Shown piece after piece: positions 52,759-64,000 of a stretch of 64,000 nt of DNA. This DNA comes from Neurospora tetraspora (taxonomy: Eukaryota; Ascomycota; Sordariomycetes; Sordariales; Sordariaceae). The notes below the pieces were generated by a model. The model made no database searches. It saw nothing but the letters and a program-made list of their open reading frames with translations, and had not been told where the DNA came from. Within the stretch, counting starts at the first letter, position 1. Each line of letters starts with the position of its first letter. The translations under genes were made by a program, and so were the position numbers. Location of the stretch: positions 1,612,001 through 1,676,000 of the forward strand of contig NW_026944386.1 of the NCBI RefSeq assembly GCF_033439725.1, read 5' to 3'.

Positions 52759-55700
52759 CGTGGCCTTGGGGGATGGGAGTGATAGTCTTGCTGGTCTCTT
52801 TGGGTTGAAGCGCGGAACAATGATATAGAACAGTTATTCGAGTAGTTCAAAAGCCACGGCGAGCCCGGCCTTTTATATCCGAATCTTTTCACGATGCCTG
52901 ATCCCTCATGGTCTTGATCACGGCCCGGATACCCCTACTACAAGACTGGGCGATATGTATGTCAGACTAGTTTGTGTTGTTTGAAGTGACGACTCGTGAG
53001 GTTGCTGATGCGGGGATCTTCGAGAAGGACGGTATGCGCGGAGTCACGATAACAACATTACTACATTGCATGAAGGGGATGAAGAATGAGTGGGTGTGTT
53101 AGGAAGGAAAATCCGAACAACGAACGGTAAACAATCAACCGAAGATCAAGCGGCCATGGGCAGCCAAGATGGCGGCGTCGATAGTAGCGGCGGCGTTGGA
53201 GCGGTTGGGAACAGATTGACCAACCAAAAGGGAACGTCAAGCCTAAACTCAAAAGAAGGCAAAAATGCTACGTAATGAGGTAGCTTTTCGTTGGCTTCTT
53301 TCCCACTGAAGTTTGACGTTCCAGGCCGCCGGTAGTTTGTCGCTGTGTCGTTTAGATTGATTCGGTGCCGTATCACATCGTCAAACTTTCACAACTTCCT
53401 TGAGTTCAGTTAGGTTATCAAGTTTGTGAGAGTCTAAAAAGAGGCGGGATGAACTCTCAAAGTCCTCCACTGAATGGTTAGGAACGAACTCGCTGTCAAT
53501 GGAACCCCGAAATTCCCCCCAAAACTTCAACGAAAACTAACAGCTGCTTTCCAGAACCGCAATAGCAAAAACATTCAAGCTTTCTCCAAGAATCCAACAA
53601 TCGAAAAAGTGTCATTGTTCTCTGCAAAGTGCAAGAGCAATGCATCCCCACACACCGCCGCAGTCTTGGCGGGCACACGGCGGACCCGCCCGGGGAGTGC
53701 ATCGGTCTCCCGAAGTTGAGCCGTTACGGCCCGTATCCCCCGTGATTGCCGCTATCGTCCGCCGCCTTCTGTTTGACACCACACAAAGAGAGGTCATTCG
53801 CACCTGTGCAGCTTTTCCATATTCTGTTTCGCACATCTCCGCCCGACTGCTGCGCGGGCGGAGTTTTCGTACGGATGCTGGATGGGGATTGTTCATCCGC
53901 GCGAGTGACTCCGTGGCTCCGTGAGGATGGGGGTTTTGCCGAAGTTTTGGCGAAGACGAGGTGGTCCGTCTGCTGGTAAGATGTGGCGCTGGTGTTTATC
54001 TCGAGCGAAACGTTCCAACGATGGGGTTGCTGGCGATACGATATTCGTCTCTTCGGTGACGGTCGATACTCGTGAATTCGTTGTCACCTGCGCCTTGTCA
54101 GAACTCCTTCGGTCAGTTTCCAGCCCTCTTCTTCCTCGTTTCCGGGCTCGGTTGGGAGACAGATTTTGCAGGTAACACCTTCCCAAGTTGCACGCTGAGA
54201 ACAGTGAAGGAAGGAACTTGTGCCCGACCAAGGTATTCGTTTTTCGGTACTTGGCTGGATCCCAAGAATTCGTTTTTTTTCTTCTCTTTCCTCGAACTCA
54301 GACCAATTGACCATACAATTCAAGCATTCATTGTCATTACTCAAGGAATTGAGTTGTTGTCTCCCAAACCGTCCTCATATCCACGGGTACTTGAACAGAG
54401 CTCACAACGTTCGGGGGTCGAAATTCGGCAGATCGTTCTGTTCAATGTTCCATAATTCCATTCCACCGTCATACGTATCGCATTCCATACCCAACCCAAA
54501 AAATGTCACTCGTTTCAAGGCACATCCTTCTCGAATTTCTATTTTCATTGCACACAGGTCACATCCTCGGATCTCTGTCTCTGTCAGACTCGTCACTGAT
54601 TGACGGTCGTGCGACCCAGTGGTCCACATCATCGTATCGCGATCCTTACCTCAGAGGGCAAAGGGTTAGGGGTAGAGGTGGCCACCCTCCTTCAGCTCAG
54701 CCCAGCCATCCTGTCACTGCCCCCTTCAAGTGACTTGGTAACGCCACCGAGGCCACCTCAAAGGATGGCTGACTATCGCAATCTTTTCTACAACAGTAGC
54801 ATTCAATGACAAAGCACCAGTGTTGCTTCTGCTCGTATTCCTGCTGCTGCTCCAATGTGGTGATCATCCACCATCAAGATAACATCATCCAGTCGCAGGC
54901 AAGTAGCCATCTACTCCAAACCCTTTGCGCCCATACAACGTTGACCGGGTCGGATCACTATCATGGCACTGCATATCCACGGACCTGCAGCTATTCTGCC
55001 GCCATCCAGACACTCTCGAGAGCAAAAATGCCCCGCAGTGGTGATCTGGATAATGTGCCTCGATTATACATGGCAAAAAGGGTTTGACAGCCGAGACAGC
55101 TTCAATGTCACAAGTCACAAGTTGTGTCTTGCAAAGCCATTCCATTCCCCTCCCTTTAGCCCCCTATTTTCTTGCGTCGAATCCAAGAGAAAAGTCGTCA
55201 AAACATGCAATGGCAGGGCAGTCCGTTTCAAAACTCGAAACAGTCCGTCGAATTCGAGCCACGCAAGCCCACGCGGACAAGGGGGGGTCACTGGGGCTCT
55301 CTCAACGTTGCCTTTCTCCCTTAACATCATCCTCTTTGTCCAATCATCTTTCATGGCTGTGGTTGCTTGCTAACCGGAGGAGGGCCACTGAGGCGTTCGA
55401 GGGATCGCCTAGGTGCGCATCCTTGTTGAAGCATCCCACACCCCCAGCTGATACGCGGCCTGCATTGAACTGACTGAGATGCAACCACTGAAGTGAAGGG
55501 GCTTCGCATTGTCCGCTTCCTGTCCTCTTTTTTGCGGCTGGCTGCATTACGCCGGTTCCCTTTTCACACACCACACCTTCCATCACAAGGTTCCCTTCCG
55601 CTCCAGCCCACCAGTCCATGTTTCTTTTTTTGTCAATTTGAATGCGGGAGAAACATTGGACGCCATGGCGTTTGGATTCCCGAGATTAGAATGAATGCGG

Positions 55701-56115
55701 CCTCCTTGATACGAACGGGGATCGACCCTTGTTTGTTGTTGCGTGTGCTCCCCCTAGGTCCAGACCGTTTACAGATGACCGGGCAAACTTTTTGTTGTTG
55801 CTTCCTGAGTTCGTATTAAAAGACGGGCTGCGTGCCGCAATGAAGGGGAGGTTTTGGTTTTCTCTTCTTCTTTGATATCTCGCTTCTTTTTTTGGTCATA
55901 CCAACACACACTCGTTCAAACCACACGACTTCGATTCTACAAGCACACAACCATTTCTCCGGTCTTGTTCAAATTCAAACAACGACATATATACAATCGC
56001 TATATCATCACAAGAAGCATATAAACAACAGTCAGCCTAACTAGCTACTCGACACCACACCACACAACCACCAAAACAAAACCACACACAAACAACCACC
56101 AAAACAAACAGCAAA
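52759..56115. other. Large divergent intergenic region, 3.4 kb
   Basis: No supported gene. Many short frames overlap each other on both strands without recognisable motifs. A TTAGGGG motif lies at about 54666. The last 250 bp before 56116 are a CA/AC-rich leader (CACACA, CAACCACCAAAACAAA), typical of highly expressed fungal genes. The rest could hold a long promoter or a non-coding RNA, which sequence alone cannot show. Confidence 0.4.
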
Positions 56116-56496
56116 ATGCAGTTCAAGACCCTCTTCATCTCCACCCTCGCCGGCCTCGCCGCCGCCCACGGCATCGAGGACAGCACCTCCGTGGCCGTCA
56201 GCGTCCCTCTCTCTACCGCCCCCATCTCTCTCTCCACCGGTTCAGTTCCTCTGCCCACCGGCACTGGAGGTGTGATCTCCAGCACGGCCGGCGGCATCTA
56301 CTCCAACAGCACCTTTATTACCAAGCCCGCGGCGAGCACCGAGGAGGTCACTGCTACCGTCACCTCCAAGGTTGGTGCTGGTGCTTCGTCCACCGGCGCT
56401 GCTCCTTCGTCTACCAACGGAGCCAACTTGGATCGCAAGAGCGAGTTTGGCATGGTGGTTATTGGGTTGGTTGTTGCTGCTGGGTTTGCCATTTAA
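56116..56496 (+). CDS. Small GPI-anchored cell-wall or membrane protein, 126 residues
   Basis: A single exon. A signal peptide (MQFKTLFISTLAGLAAAHG) is followed by Ser/Thr/Val-rich sequence suited to O-mannosylation, one NST glycosylation site (SNSTFIT), an Ala/Ser-rich spacer, and a C-terminal GPI signal: small residues STNGAN as the likely attachment site, then polar LDRKSEF and the hydrophobic end GMVVIGLVVAAGFAI. The codons are strongly biased to C-ending forms and the leader is CA-rich, both pointing to high expression. Its role in the wall is not known. It stands alone, with 3.4 kb of non-coding DNA upstream and 1.7 kb downstream. Confidence 0.82.
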   Translation: MQFKTLFISTLAGLAAAHGIEDSTSVAVSVPLSTAPISLSTGSVPLPTGTGGVISSTAGGIYSNSTFITKPAASTEEVTATVTSKVGAGASSTGAAPSSTNGANLDRKSEFGMVVIGLVVAAGFAI

Positions 56497-58202
56497 GCAA
56501 GCGCCTCATCTGAAGCATCGGGAGCATCGACTGAAATAATGACTGGATGGATGGGAGGTATCATTGGTATTCGGTTGGGTATATACAGGACTGGGCTGGA
56601 TGAACTTCCATGATGGCCCCTTACACGACTTGTATGTGGACCAGTCAGTGGCCTGGATGATTACCTACGCTATGGATGGGATATGTTTACATCGGGAATA
56701 TCTATACCGGGAACCAAAAGGCGTTTATCACTTCACTTCTTGGGCATTCATGGGATGGATGCATGGACGAGGCCATTGGGCTTTTGATGGTCTCGTCTTG
56801 TTTTGAATCTTCTTTTCACCTTTTGCATGAGCCCTCTGTTGGCTCGGTTTGCACACACTTTTTGCTTCTTCATCATCTTCTGCATATACAGTTAGACCAT
56901 CACACACTTGAATCTTAATGGGGCTTGCTACTGGCGGTCCGTTTTTTTGGGACATCTTCCATCATCTCATTGTTTCCTGCGTGCTTTGTTGTCCCCAAAA
57001 CTGGAATCTTTCGTGTGCTTTCGATGGGTATGTTTCCAGTCCACTTGTGTTGGTCCGGGTACTCGGTCACGATGGTGTCACAAACCTGATCCAGCTCCCG
57101 AGTCCAGATCTGGTCACCTAGCTCCGAACAGGTTCCACAAGCACACCTACGCGCCAGAAGGTAAGCGGGCTGTGATGTGATGTGGCGTTTGGTTTTCAGC
57201 CTCAAGTAGCCCCGAACAGCGCTGGTTATCGGACATTGAATATCATAGTTGGGAGAAGCGCGGGTCAGTAGTGATGTTGCCAGCCTTGGTTTTCTAGGAA
57301 AGGCATGGAGAGCGAGAAATACTACGCATGTAGGGCATTGGGTTATCAGCAGCAGCCTCGGGATAGATCATTCATGACAGGGTCACTTCTCCGGAAGTTG
57401 TCCAGAATATCAATTGCCAACCGAGGTGCCTCCTGGATTGTGGTCCATACGCACATCCACTGGTTGGTGAAGAAGAGGTGTCAAGTGAGCCGACGTCTAC
57501 CTACCTTATACATCCTTCCAATCACCATGGCTCTCTCTCTTTCAAAGCAGGTCTGGCTTTTGCCAAAAATTCGAAAGTCTCGACGTTTGTGAAAGGCCGC
57601 CAGATATCAGTTGTCCGGGGGGGACCTGGCTTCACGCTATGGGATATCTTTGCAAACGCTCAAATATTTGTCTACTAATGGATGGATGGTATGGGTATGG
57701 ACCGGAGAATCGAGCAGTCTAGACGACCCGGGACTGCTCGGTGGGGGTACATAGTTGGAAGTACCGGTGTAAGCGAGAGAAGCAGTGTTAGGAGCTGAGG
57801 AGAGATGAAAGGTCGCAAGCTTACAATGATACATGCTACATTATGTTCTTTCTAATAAATCCCGGCGTGGCTCAAGATAGGTAGCTATGATGCTGCCGTC
57901 CTGGGTCACCCACCGGATCGGCTGACAGATGCTACAGTACCTAGGATGTGCTCGTGCAGGAATCGGCGGAGGTGATGGATTTCGGGGAAAATGGTATAAA
58001 CTCGGCGCAGTATCTCGTAAAGCTCCCCATAAAGTGCGAGTGTTAAGTTAAATTTCAAAATGGTGAAATGCTTTGAAGATCAAAGAGTGTCCTCATCGTG
58101 TTGCATGTCCTTCATCAGTTGGTGTTGCGTGGGGTGTCTGCTGCTAGAGTGGGGCTTATAAGTACTGGATCTGGGCCTTTTAAACATCAATCAACTGGAA
58201 AC
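56497..58202. other. Intergenic, GPI gene 3' flank to tRNA
   Basis: ATGGATGG-type repeats at about 56543-56552 and 57679-57690. No gene supported. Short frames at 56564-57180 overlap on both strands and have no motifs. Confidence 0.4.
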
Positions 58203-58289
58203 GGTTGTATAGTGTAGCGGTTATCACTCCGGATTCTGAATCTCCATCAGAACATTCCGGCAACCCCGGTTCGATTCCGGGTACGACCT
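58203..58289 (+). tRNA. tRNA-Gln (anticodon CTG) with an intron of about 15 nt
   Basis: The acceptor strands GGTTGTA (58203-58209) and TACGACC (58282-58288) pair over seven positions with one G-T. The D arm is in TAGTGTAGCGGTTATCAC, the anticodon stem CCGGA/TCCGG with loop TTCTGA and anticodon CTG, and the T arm CCCGG-TTCGATT-CCGGG is perfect. A 15-nt intron sits after the base 3' of the anticodon, the standard place for nuclear tRNA introns. The discriminator base is T. A TTTT pol III terminator begins at 58294. Confidence 0.93.
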
Positions 58290-60928
58290 CATCTTTTGCA
58301 AGTTTTAGCTTTGCGCTTTTGCTTGGTTTTGTACTTATCTTCTTCTCTCTTTGTGTCATTGTTTTCTTTTTGCTTCTTGACTGATATGTTCTTCGCAAAT
58401 TTTCATGATAAGATTCCGGTAATTCCCTTTCTATGCTGAATATTCGTTGCCGCTGTTATTGCACTTGCCACAAATTCAAGTCGCTACGTACCAAAGCACA
58501 ACACAAGTCGATACTGTGCACAAAATACTGCATCCTGTCGGTTGATCACCATTCCCAAACCGGAGAAAGGAGGCGATATTGAGCCCTGTCTCTTGCAGTG
58601 TAAAGCTACGCAAGATCCGATCAAGGCCACAAGCGTACCTGCAGGAACAGGAAGGCCAAGAGATCACTTAAACGGATCACAAGAGCCGAACGGTCGGGTC
58701 TCATAATGGTCGATCTCCCGCTCAAAGTTTCCTCCACCAGAGAGACGACCACTGGGGAATGTTCCACTTGATACAACCGATATGGACAATATTTGATCAC
58801 TTGAAGATGCGGATTGGGAAATAGCAATGCGGGAATCGATCCTTCGCATGACTTGCCATGCCGGTACACCGGACGACAAACACTGTTAGGCCCAAGATAA
58901 GTAGAGGAGAGTGATAGAAGCGCGCAATGACATCACCACGCCGCCCGCCGGCGATGTTGTGGTTGATTTAGCACACAGTAGTTCAGTTTACCTCTCCAAG
59001 AGCTATTTAGCCTCCCTTTCTAAAGATCATTTCCGTCTTGAAAGGGTCTTTCCCGCCATGTTTCCCAGCGGGTGAATCTTAGCCAGGCGGCGCGTGTGTA
59101 CACTAGGCGAGCGGTTCTGCGGGGAAAAGAGAAGATAAGCGACCATGCCGTCGCTTGCATCCGTTCAAGTTCGCCTCCAACAAGGATTGACCTAGAGAGC
59201 CACGAGGGCGGACAGTAGAACATCTACATATGTAGCGCGCACTGGTTGTCGCGAAGCGTGTGTTAAAGATTGCTATTATGGGCATGCCAAACAGGTCGAT
59301 AATGAGCGCTTAGGTACGTAGGTAGGCCGATGAGATGGTAGTCACTGTATGTATCTCTCGTACTAGACTAGAATTCTTGATATGTAGGTTTCGATCCCTG
59401 GCCAAAGATATATATGTTAAAGCCGAACAACGATGCCGGTTTGATGACTTGAGCGATCTGAACAATATGTAGAACAGAAAACGTGTGGCAGTCCATCAAA
59501 GTTGCAGTTACCAGCATGGCATGGAAGAGATCTCGAACTTTTGCTTGGGGTGACATGGTCTCACTCTGTCGTCCATGGATATCAAAACGGATTGTTTCGT
59601 GTGTGGCATTGGGGAAATTGCAGGGCAATTCAAGTTGATGATCTTGGGAGTTGCTTCACGAACCGTAGCACCCTGGATTTCTCGGTATCGCCGTCTGGAA
59701 TTCTTCCACAAAGACAAGAGTCCATCCCGCTATGCGTTATAGATGCTATGCAGTTGGTAGAGAAAAGGTGAGATGCCGTAACGGGAGCAATTGGAGGGAC
59801 ACAAGGAAGGATCACGTGCTTGTTCCTCTTGACCAATGGGGGTTCGTGCTCCCCTTCTTTCCATCCAGACCGTCTCCCGACCGACTTGCGCAGGCCTTCA
59901 CTGCCAGATTGTCCAGGTTCAAAAGACGGAACTCAGGCCTGGCCTTTGCGGTGGACATTTTGATCTCTTCTTGTATCGGACACTGAAGGAACCGACCGCC
60001 TGTGACGTGCGTCAAAAGGAGCTGTCTACATTACATGTGTCAGGCACTCAAAGCATCCATCAACTGAAGTGTTGACTCTTTTTTGTGTTGGTGAATGCCT
60101 CCAAACTTTCGCAGCTTCTTTCAGAAGAGCTCTTGACCTTCCCCGCCAACCCACGTCGCTGGGTCCCGCCAAAATTCCCGTTGACAAGCTTCTTTCTTTC
60201 TTCCTTCCGCCCTGCCCCCCCACCGCCGCTGTTGATCGCTTTTCATATCGATCGCAGTCCCTTCCTTGTCTTCTGGTTGAGAGCCGCATAGTCGTGCCTC
60301 ATCACCGCGCCATCGACGAGATCCAATCCGGTAATACAAGCAGTACCTACCTCTGCATTTTAGCGACGCCCCATTCAACCCCCCTAATCATACCAAACGA
60401 CCCTTTCGAGTCCGACCGAGCACGACTTTGCAATCCAATCGCGATTCGTACAAGACGTAGAAACTGAGGACTTTGATGCACTCGTTGCGCGGCCTTGTTG
60501 TATTCGGTCTGTAAATACACGGTCTGACGGTCTGACGGTCTAGCCCACTCACCTCTGGGACCGAAACCCCAGACGGACCCCAACCCGCCGTCGTTACTGG
60601 ACACCTCCAGTAAAAGACACTCGGGCCTGTCCTGTCGATGCAGAGGCAGCAAAGCACATCCAACTCGAGACTGATCCAGTCGGACGAGCACTCGTCATTC
60701 TGATTCGCCAGATTGGTGCAAACACCCCCGGACCGCAGAGCGTCCCCCTAGCCTCCTGCCGCTCCCGCTGGCCGCACCCGCGCACCGCACCATCTCCCGC
60801 CGCCCGCCGCACCCTCCTCTCACCACCGCCAAAAAGTTGTTTCCACATCCCAACACCTCTTCCCGACAAGAAGGTGCAACAACACTGCGAGACCAGTGAC
60901 CCTCACTGGCACCCCAACCGCAGGCAGC
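58290..60928. other. Intergenic, promoter and leader of PBP1
   Basis: 2.6 kb without a supported gene. An 8-bp unit (GGTCTGAC) is repeated almost three times at about 60521-60542. Overlapping frames at 60026-60870 are Arg-rich and look spurious. The last 100 bp before 60929 are C-rich leader sequence. Confidence 0.4.
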
Positions 60929-63900
60929 ATGGAGAACCGACCGGCTTCCGCGAAGCCCGCCACCACAGCCTCGACCCCCTCGCAGTCGTCGACGCCCGAC
61001 GTCAAGTCCCCCGCGACCCGTCCCCTCTACAGCAGCAAGCTCGGCGACCAGCGAGCGAGGACCTCAGACGCAGTGCCGGCCACTTCGACCAGCCAGCAGA
61101 ACAGGTGTGTCTCATTCCTGCCCCTTCAAACACACGTCTTTGCCCTCAATAAGACCCCAAGCCTTACGGCAGCCGCACACCGATGCAACAGTTGAACAGA
61201 CCCCCCGTCCTCACGCCTGCCCATCCTCCCATCCTGTCAGACCCCTTAGACCTTGGATCCACCTGTATCTTTCTTCCCCTTCCTCCCATTCATTGCCATG
61301 CTCTTACCCGCTTGACGGACTCTACAGTAGACTGACAATCCGCACAGACAGTCTGCCCCTCCTGTCCAGCAAAAGGCCTGGACTTCGGCTAAGAACCCCA
61401 TTACCGGCCAGTCCGCCAGACCGCAAAACAACTTCAGCTCACAGGACAAGAAATCCGTGACCAGCTCCCTTCGCGAGGTTCGTTTTTGCTTGTTGTTTTT
61501 GTTCCCCTTTTTCGATGACATAGCTCCTTGGCGGTCCCTACTCCCCTAGCCCCAAGCTGCTCCACCATGGCCGCCGTCCACGATAGCGAATGTCACTTGC
61601 GCCATGTACACAGTCTGACGCTTACTCTTTTCATCTCCAGGGCCAACGAGTACGCATTACCCTCGCTAACGGCTCCGAGTTCGAGGGTACTTATGCCAAC
61701 ACCCAAGACCCCAACACCTGCCGCCTGACTACGGTAACGCAGAAGAAGCTGCCCAACTCGGCCGAAATGAACGGAGCTCCTAGAAAGGAGCAAGGAACCA
61801 TGACGTTCCAGAAGAAGGACATCGTTGACGCGGGTCCTCTCCTGATCAACAACCTTGGCAAATCAGACGGCAAGCCTACCAACGGTATGAAGATTCAGGC
61901 CCGCTTGTTTGTTCCTTCTAACATGGCTATCTCATAGGCAACCGCTCGTCCTTCCGTACTGATGCCGCCATCTCCAACTCTCGCTTCGGAAATGAGCGGA
62001 CTCTGCACCGCTGGGTGCCCGATTCTACCGATGGGCTTGATGATAGCTTGGAGAAGACCAACACTTCTGGTACCTGGGATCAGTTCGCTGCGAATGAGCG
62101 CCTCTTCGGTCTCAAGACCGACTATGATGAGAACATCTATACCACGACCATCGACAAGAGCCACCCTCAGTACAAGGAGCGCATGGCCGCTGCCGAACGC
62201 AAGGCCCGTGAGATTGAGCGAAGCGCCCCGGTTACCGCACACGTTGCCGAGGAGCGTGTCATGGACTTCCAGGGCGGAGATGATCGTGACGAGGAAGACA
62301 AGTAAGTCACAGGTGTCAAGAGAATCGGGCATTAGGGCCGGCTAACGAATGAAACAGGTACAGCGGTGTTCGGAGACAAGACTTGCCTCCCCTGTCTGGC
62401 GGCCGAGAGAACAAGTACACGCCTCCTGCTCGGCGTGCTCCGGCTGCGCACTCTACCGTCAAGGGTGCTCCTGTAGACCCGGCTATCATCTCGTCTCAGT
62501 TGAAGGCACCCCCGCAGAAGCAACCTGCGCAGACTGTGGCTGATGTCAAGAGTGTGGCTGATGTCAAGAGCTCCGTCCAACCGACGAAGCCATCGCCCGC
62601 ACCTACCAGCACCACCGCGGACTCAAAGGTCGAGTCTAAGCCGGATGTGAAGACAGCTGAGGTCAAGGCTGTTGACGCAAAGGCTACCGACAAGAGCGCG
62701 GCTCCGGCTCAGGCCGCGGTTAGTACTACAGCGACTGCACAGACCCTTAGCAGCAAGCAGCAGGGAATTGAGCAAAGACTTCTAACTTCGTTCAAGGAAT
62801 TCGCAAACATTCAACGCGGCAGTGCCTTGTCTGCCCAGAGGGCCAAGAACAAGGCAGACAAGGAGGTCAGGTTGAATGACCTCAGAAAGTTCTATCACGA
62901 GTTCAAGCTCTCAACCCCGGTGCCATCTGACCTTATTTCTATCATTGCCAAGGACCCAGCAAAGCAGAAGGAGATCCAGGAGAAGGCGTTGAAGAACGCC
63001 CAGGAAATGGCCAAGATCAAGGCTGAGCAGGCTGCTTTCAAGGCGAAGGAGGCCAATGCCGCCAAGGAGGGTGCAAGCAAGACCACTACCGAGCAAACCA
63101 GCTCGGCAACTACTACCACGGCCGATACCCGTACCGCGTCGCGCCCGACTGCCCCTCAGCACTCTAGTTCGGCTGGCGGCGTTCCGAGCCGTCACCAGGG
63201 ACAGCGCAACTCTTACCAGCATCCCCAGGCGGCTTATCACCAGCCATACACCCGCGGAAACCGCCCGCCTCCTCACATGTCCCAGAGCCAGCAGACGGGC
63301 AACCTGTCTCAGCGCCTCCGAAATGTTGAGCAGCACAAGATGCAGCATCCCCACATGGGCCAGCATCCTCAGGGCCCTGATATGCGTCTCGCCCCCACCG
63401 GCCCTGCTAACAATGGAGACCCTTCCTTTGCTCGTCGCACCAGTGGTGTCCCACCGCCCACTAAGCAGTTCAACCCTCTGATCCATGAGTTCAGACCTGG
63501 CGCCACCCCATTCGCCCCTGCCTTTAGCCCTGCTGGACCGAGCCAGGCTTCGAGCCCCCGCGCGTCGGTCAACAACGTTGTCGTCGAGCCTGCGGGCGCT
63601 TCAGCTCTTCCTCCTGGAAAGCTGATCAGGCGCAAGACCAAGAACGTGGACCCCAAGAAGTGCAATATCTTGGCCTTCTTGGAGAAGGAAGAGAAGCCAT
63701 CCATGCATTCTCACGCTGTGAGATGGGAGGAGAATGGTGCCCTCCGTCCGGCTTACGAGACCCCGCCGACTTGGCGCCAGGCCGATCCTCAGAACGAAAA
63801 GGCTGACTTTACGATGAACATGACTTACACTGAGTACATGGAGAGATACCCGGTTCCGAGCACCGTCAATGCCACCCCTAACCCGTCTCACGCGCTGCCC

Positions 63901-64000
63901 CAGTTCCACCATCAGCACCAGCTGCCCATCCACATGCAGCATGGTGCGCAGAATCTTGCCCCGAGGCAGTCGCCTCACATGCCACCTATGCCGATGCAGC
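60929..64000 (+). CDS. PBP1: PBP1 / ataxin-2 homolog (LsmAD protein), C-terminus beyond the window
   Basis: Five exons in the window: 60929-61104, 61348-61477, 61641-61884, 61938-62301 and 62358 to the edge, about 850 residues. Ataxin-2/Pbp1 binds poly(A)-binding protein and RNA, acts in stress granules and controls poly(A) length and translation. Visible in order: a Ser/Thr/Pro-rich start, an Lsm-type domain (GQRVRITLANGSEFEGTYAN, then DIVDAGPLLIN), the LsmAD domain (ANERLFGLKTDYDENIYTT), a Lys/Ala-rich middle with a repeated VADVKS, a helical charged stretch (QEMAKIKAEQAAFKAKEANA), and a possible PAM2-type motif (FNPLIHEFRPGATPFAP) for binding the MLLE domain of poly(A)-binding protein. The Gln/His/Pro-rich end is cut by the window. 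An ATG-less frame extends upstream; the ATG at 60929 is the first in frame. Confidence 0.94.

Noticed and set aside
53496-54809. Cluster of 60-130 codon frames on both strands
   Set aside because: They overlap one another, have no motifs and no splice logic.
59380-59400. GGTTTCGATCCC, resembling a tRNA T arm
   Set aside because: The flanking bases do not form a stem and no other tRNA parts are near.
1-64000. CRISPR arrays, rRNA, LTR elements or other large transposons
   Set aside because: None seen on either strand; the only repeat of note is the Ulp1-domain array.

Overview
This window looks like nuclear DNA of a filamentous ascomycete, most likely Neurospora or a close relative in the Sordariales. 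The evidence is short introns of about 50-80 nt with GTRNGT donors, CTAAC-type branch points and CAG/TAG acceptors; C-ending codon preference; an intron-bearing tRNA-Gln; typical Pezizomycotina families (HET, MpaB-type oxygenase, double Zn2Cys6 regulator, WD-like secreted protein); and C-to-T decay in the CpA/TpG context, the mark of RIP, inside a small tandem duplication. No operons, plasmids, phage or CRISPR arrays were seen. All exon coordinates were worked out by eye from splice signals and reading-frame continuity.

Layout. 0-6.5 kb: two single-pass Ser/Thr-rich membrane proteins (the first looks broken) and a secreted Cys-rich protein. 6.5-12 kb: a C2H2 zinc-finger gene, a nitrilase with a large insertion, and the back half of a HET-domain gene that looks broken. 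12.7-25 kb: a low-complexity Ser-rich protein, MLH3, an MpaB-type oxygenase whose start codon overlaps the stop of an upstream ORF, a regulator with two tandem Zn2Cys6 clusters, and an 83-residue two-exon gene convergent to it. 26.6-28.4 kb: a three-exon zinc-finger protein.

28.7-36.2 kb is the most unusual part. A Ulp1-type SUMO protease gene (32,855-36,147, minus) starts with a separate exon that encodes a roughly 95-residue domain I do not recognise. Downstream of it on the same strand, at 28,760-30,538, lie five more copies of that domain, head to tail. Some carry the protease gene's 5' leader with them, and several have ATA in place of the ATG start. Differences between two of the duplicated segments are mostly TpG-to-TpA. 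Two small minus-strand genes sit between the protease and the array, and one of them runs in another frame into the first array copy.

36-53 kb: mitochondrial phosphate carrier, with an inverted 150-nt copy of its third exon 1.1 kb upstream of its start; the tRNA wybutosine enzyme PPM2/TYW4; an MCH1-type transporter; a small unknown gene; a large F-box protein; and a BSC6/FucP-like transporter. 53-64 kb: gene-poor, holding a small GPI-anchored protein, tRNA-Gln(CTG) with an intron, and at the right edge PBP1/ataxin-2, which runs off the window.

The genes do not form one pathway. Functions represented are DNA repair and meiotic crossing-over (MLH3), SUMO processing (Ulp1), tRNA modification (PPM2), RNA granules and poly(A) control (PBP1), mitochondrial phosphate supply, membrane transport and the cell surface.
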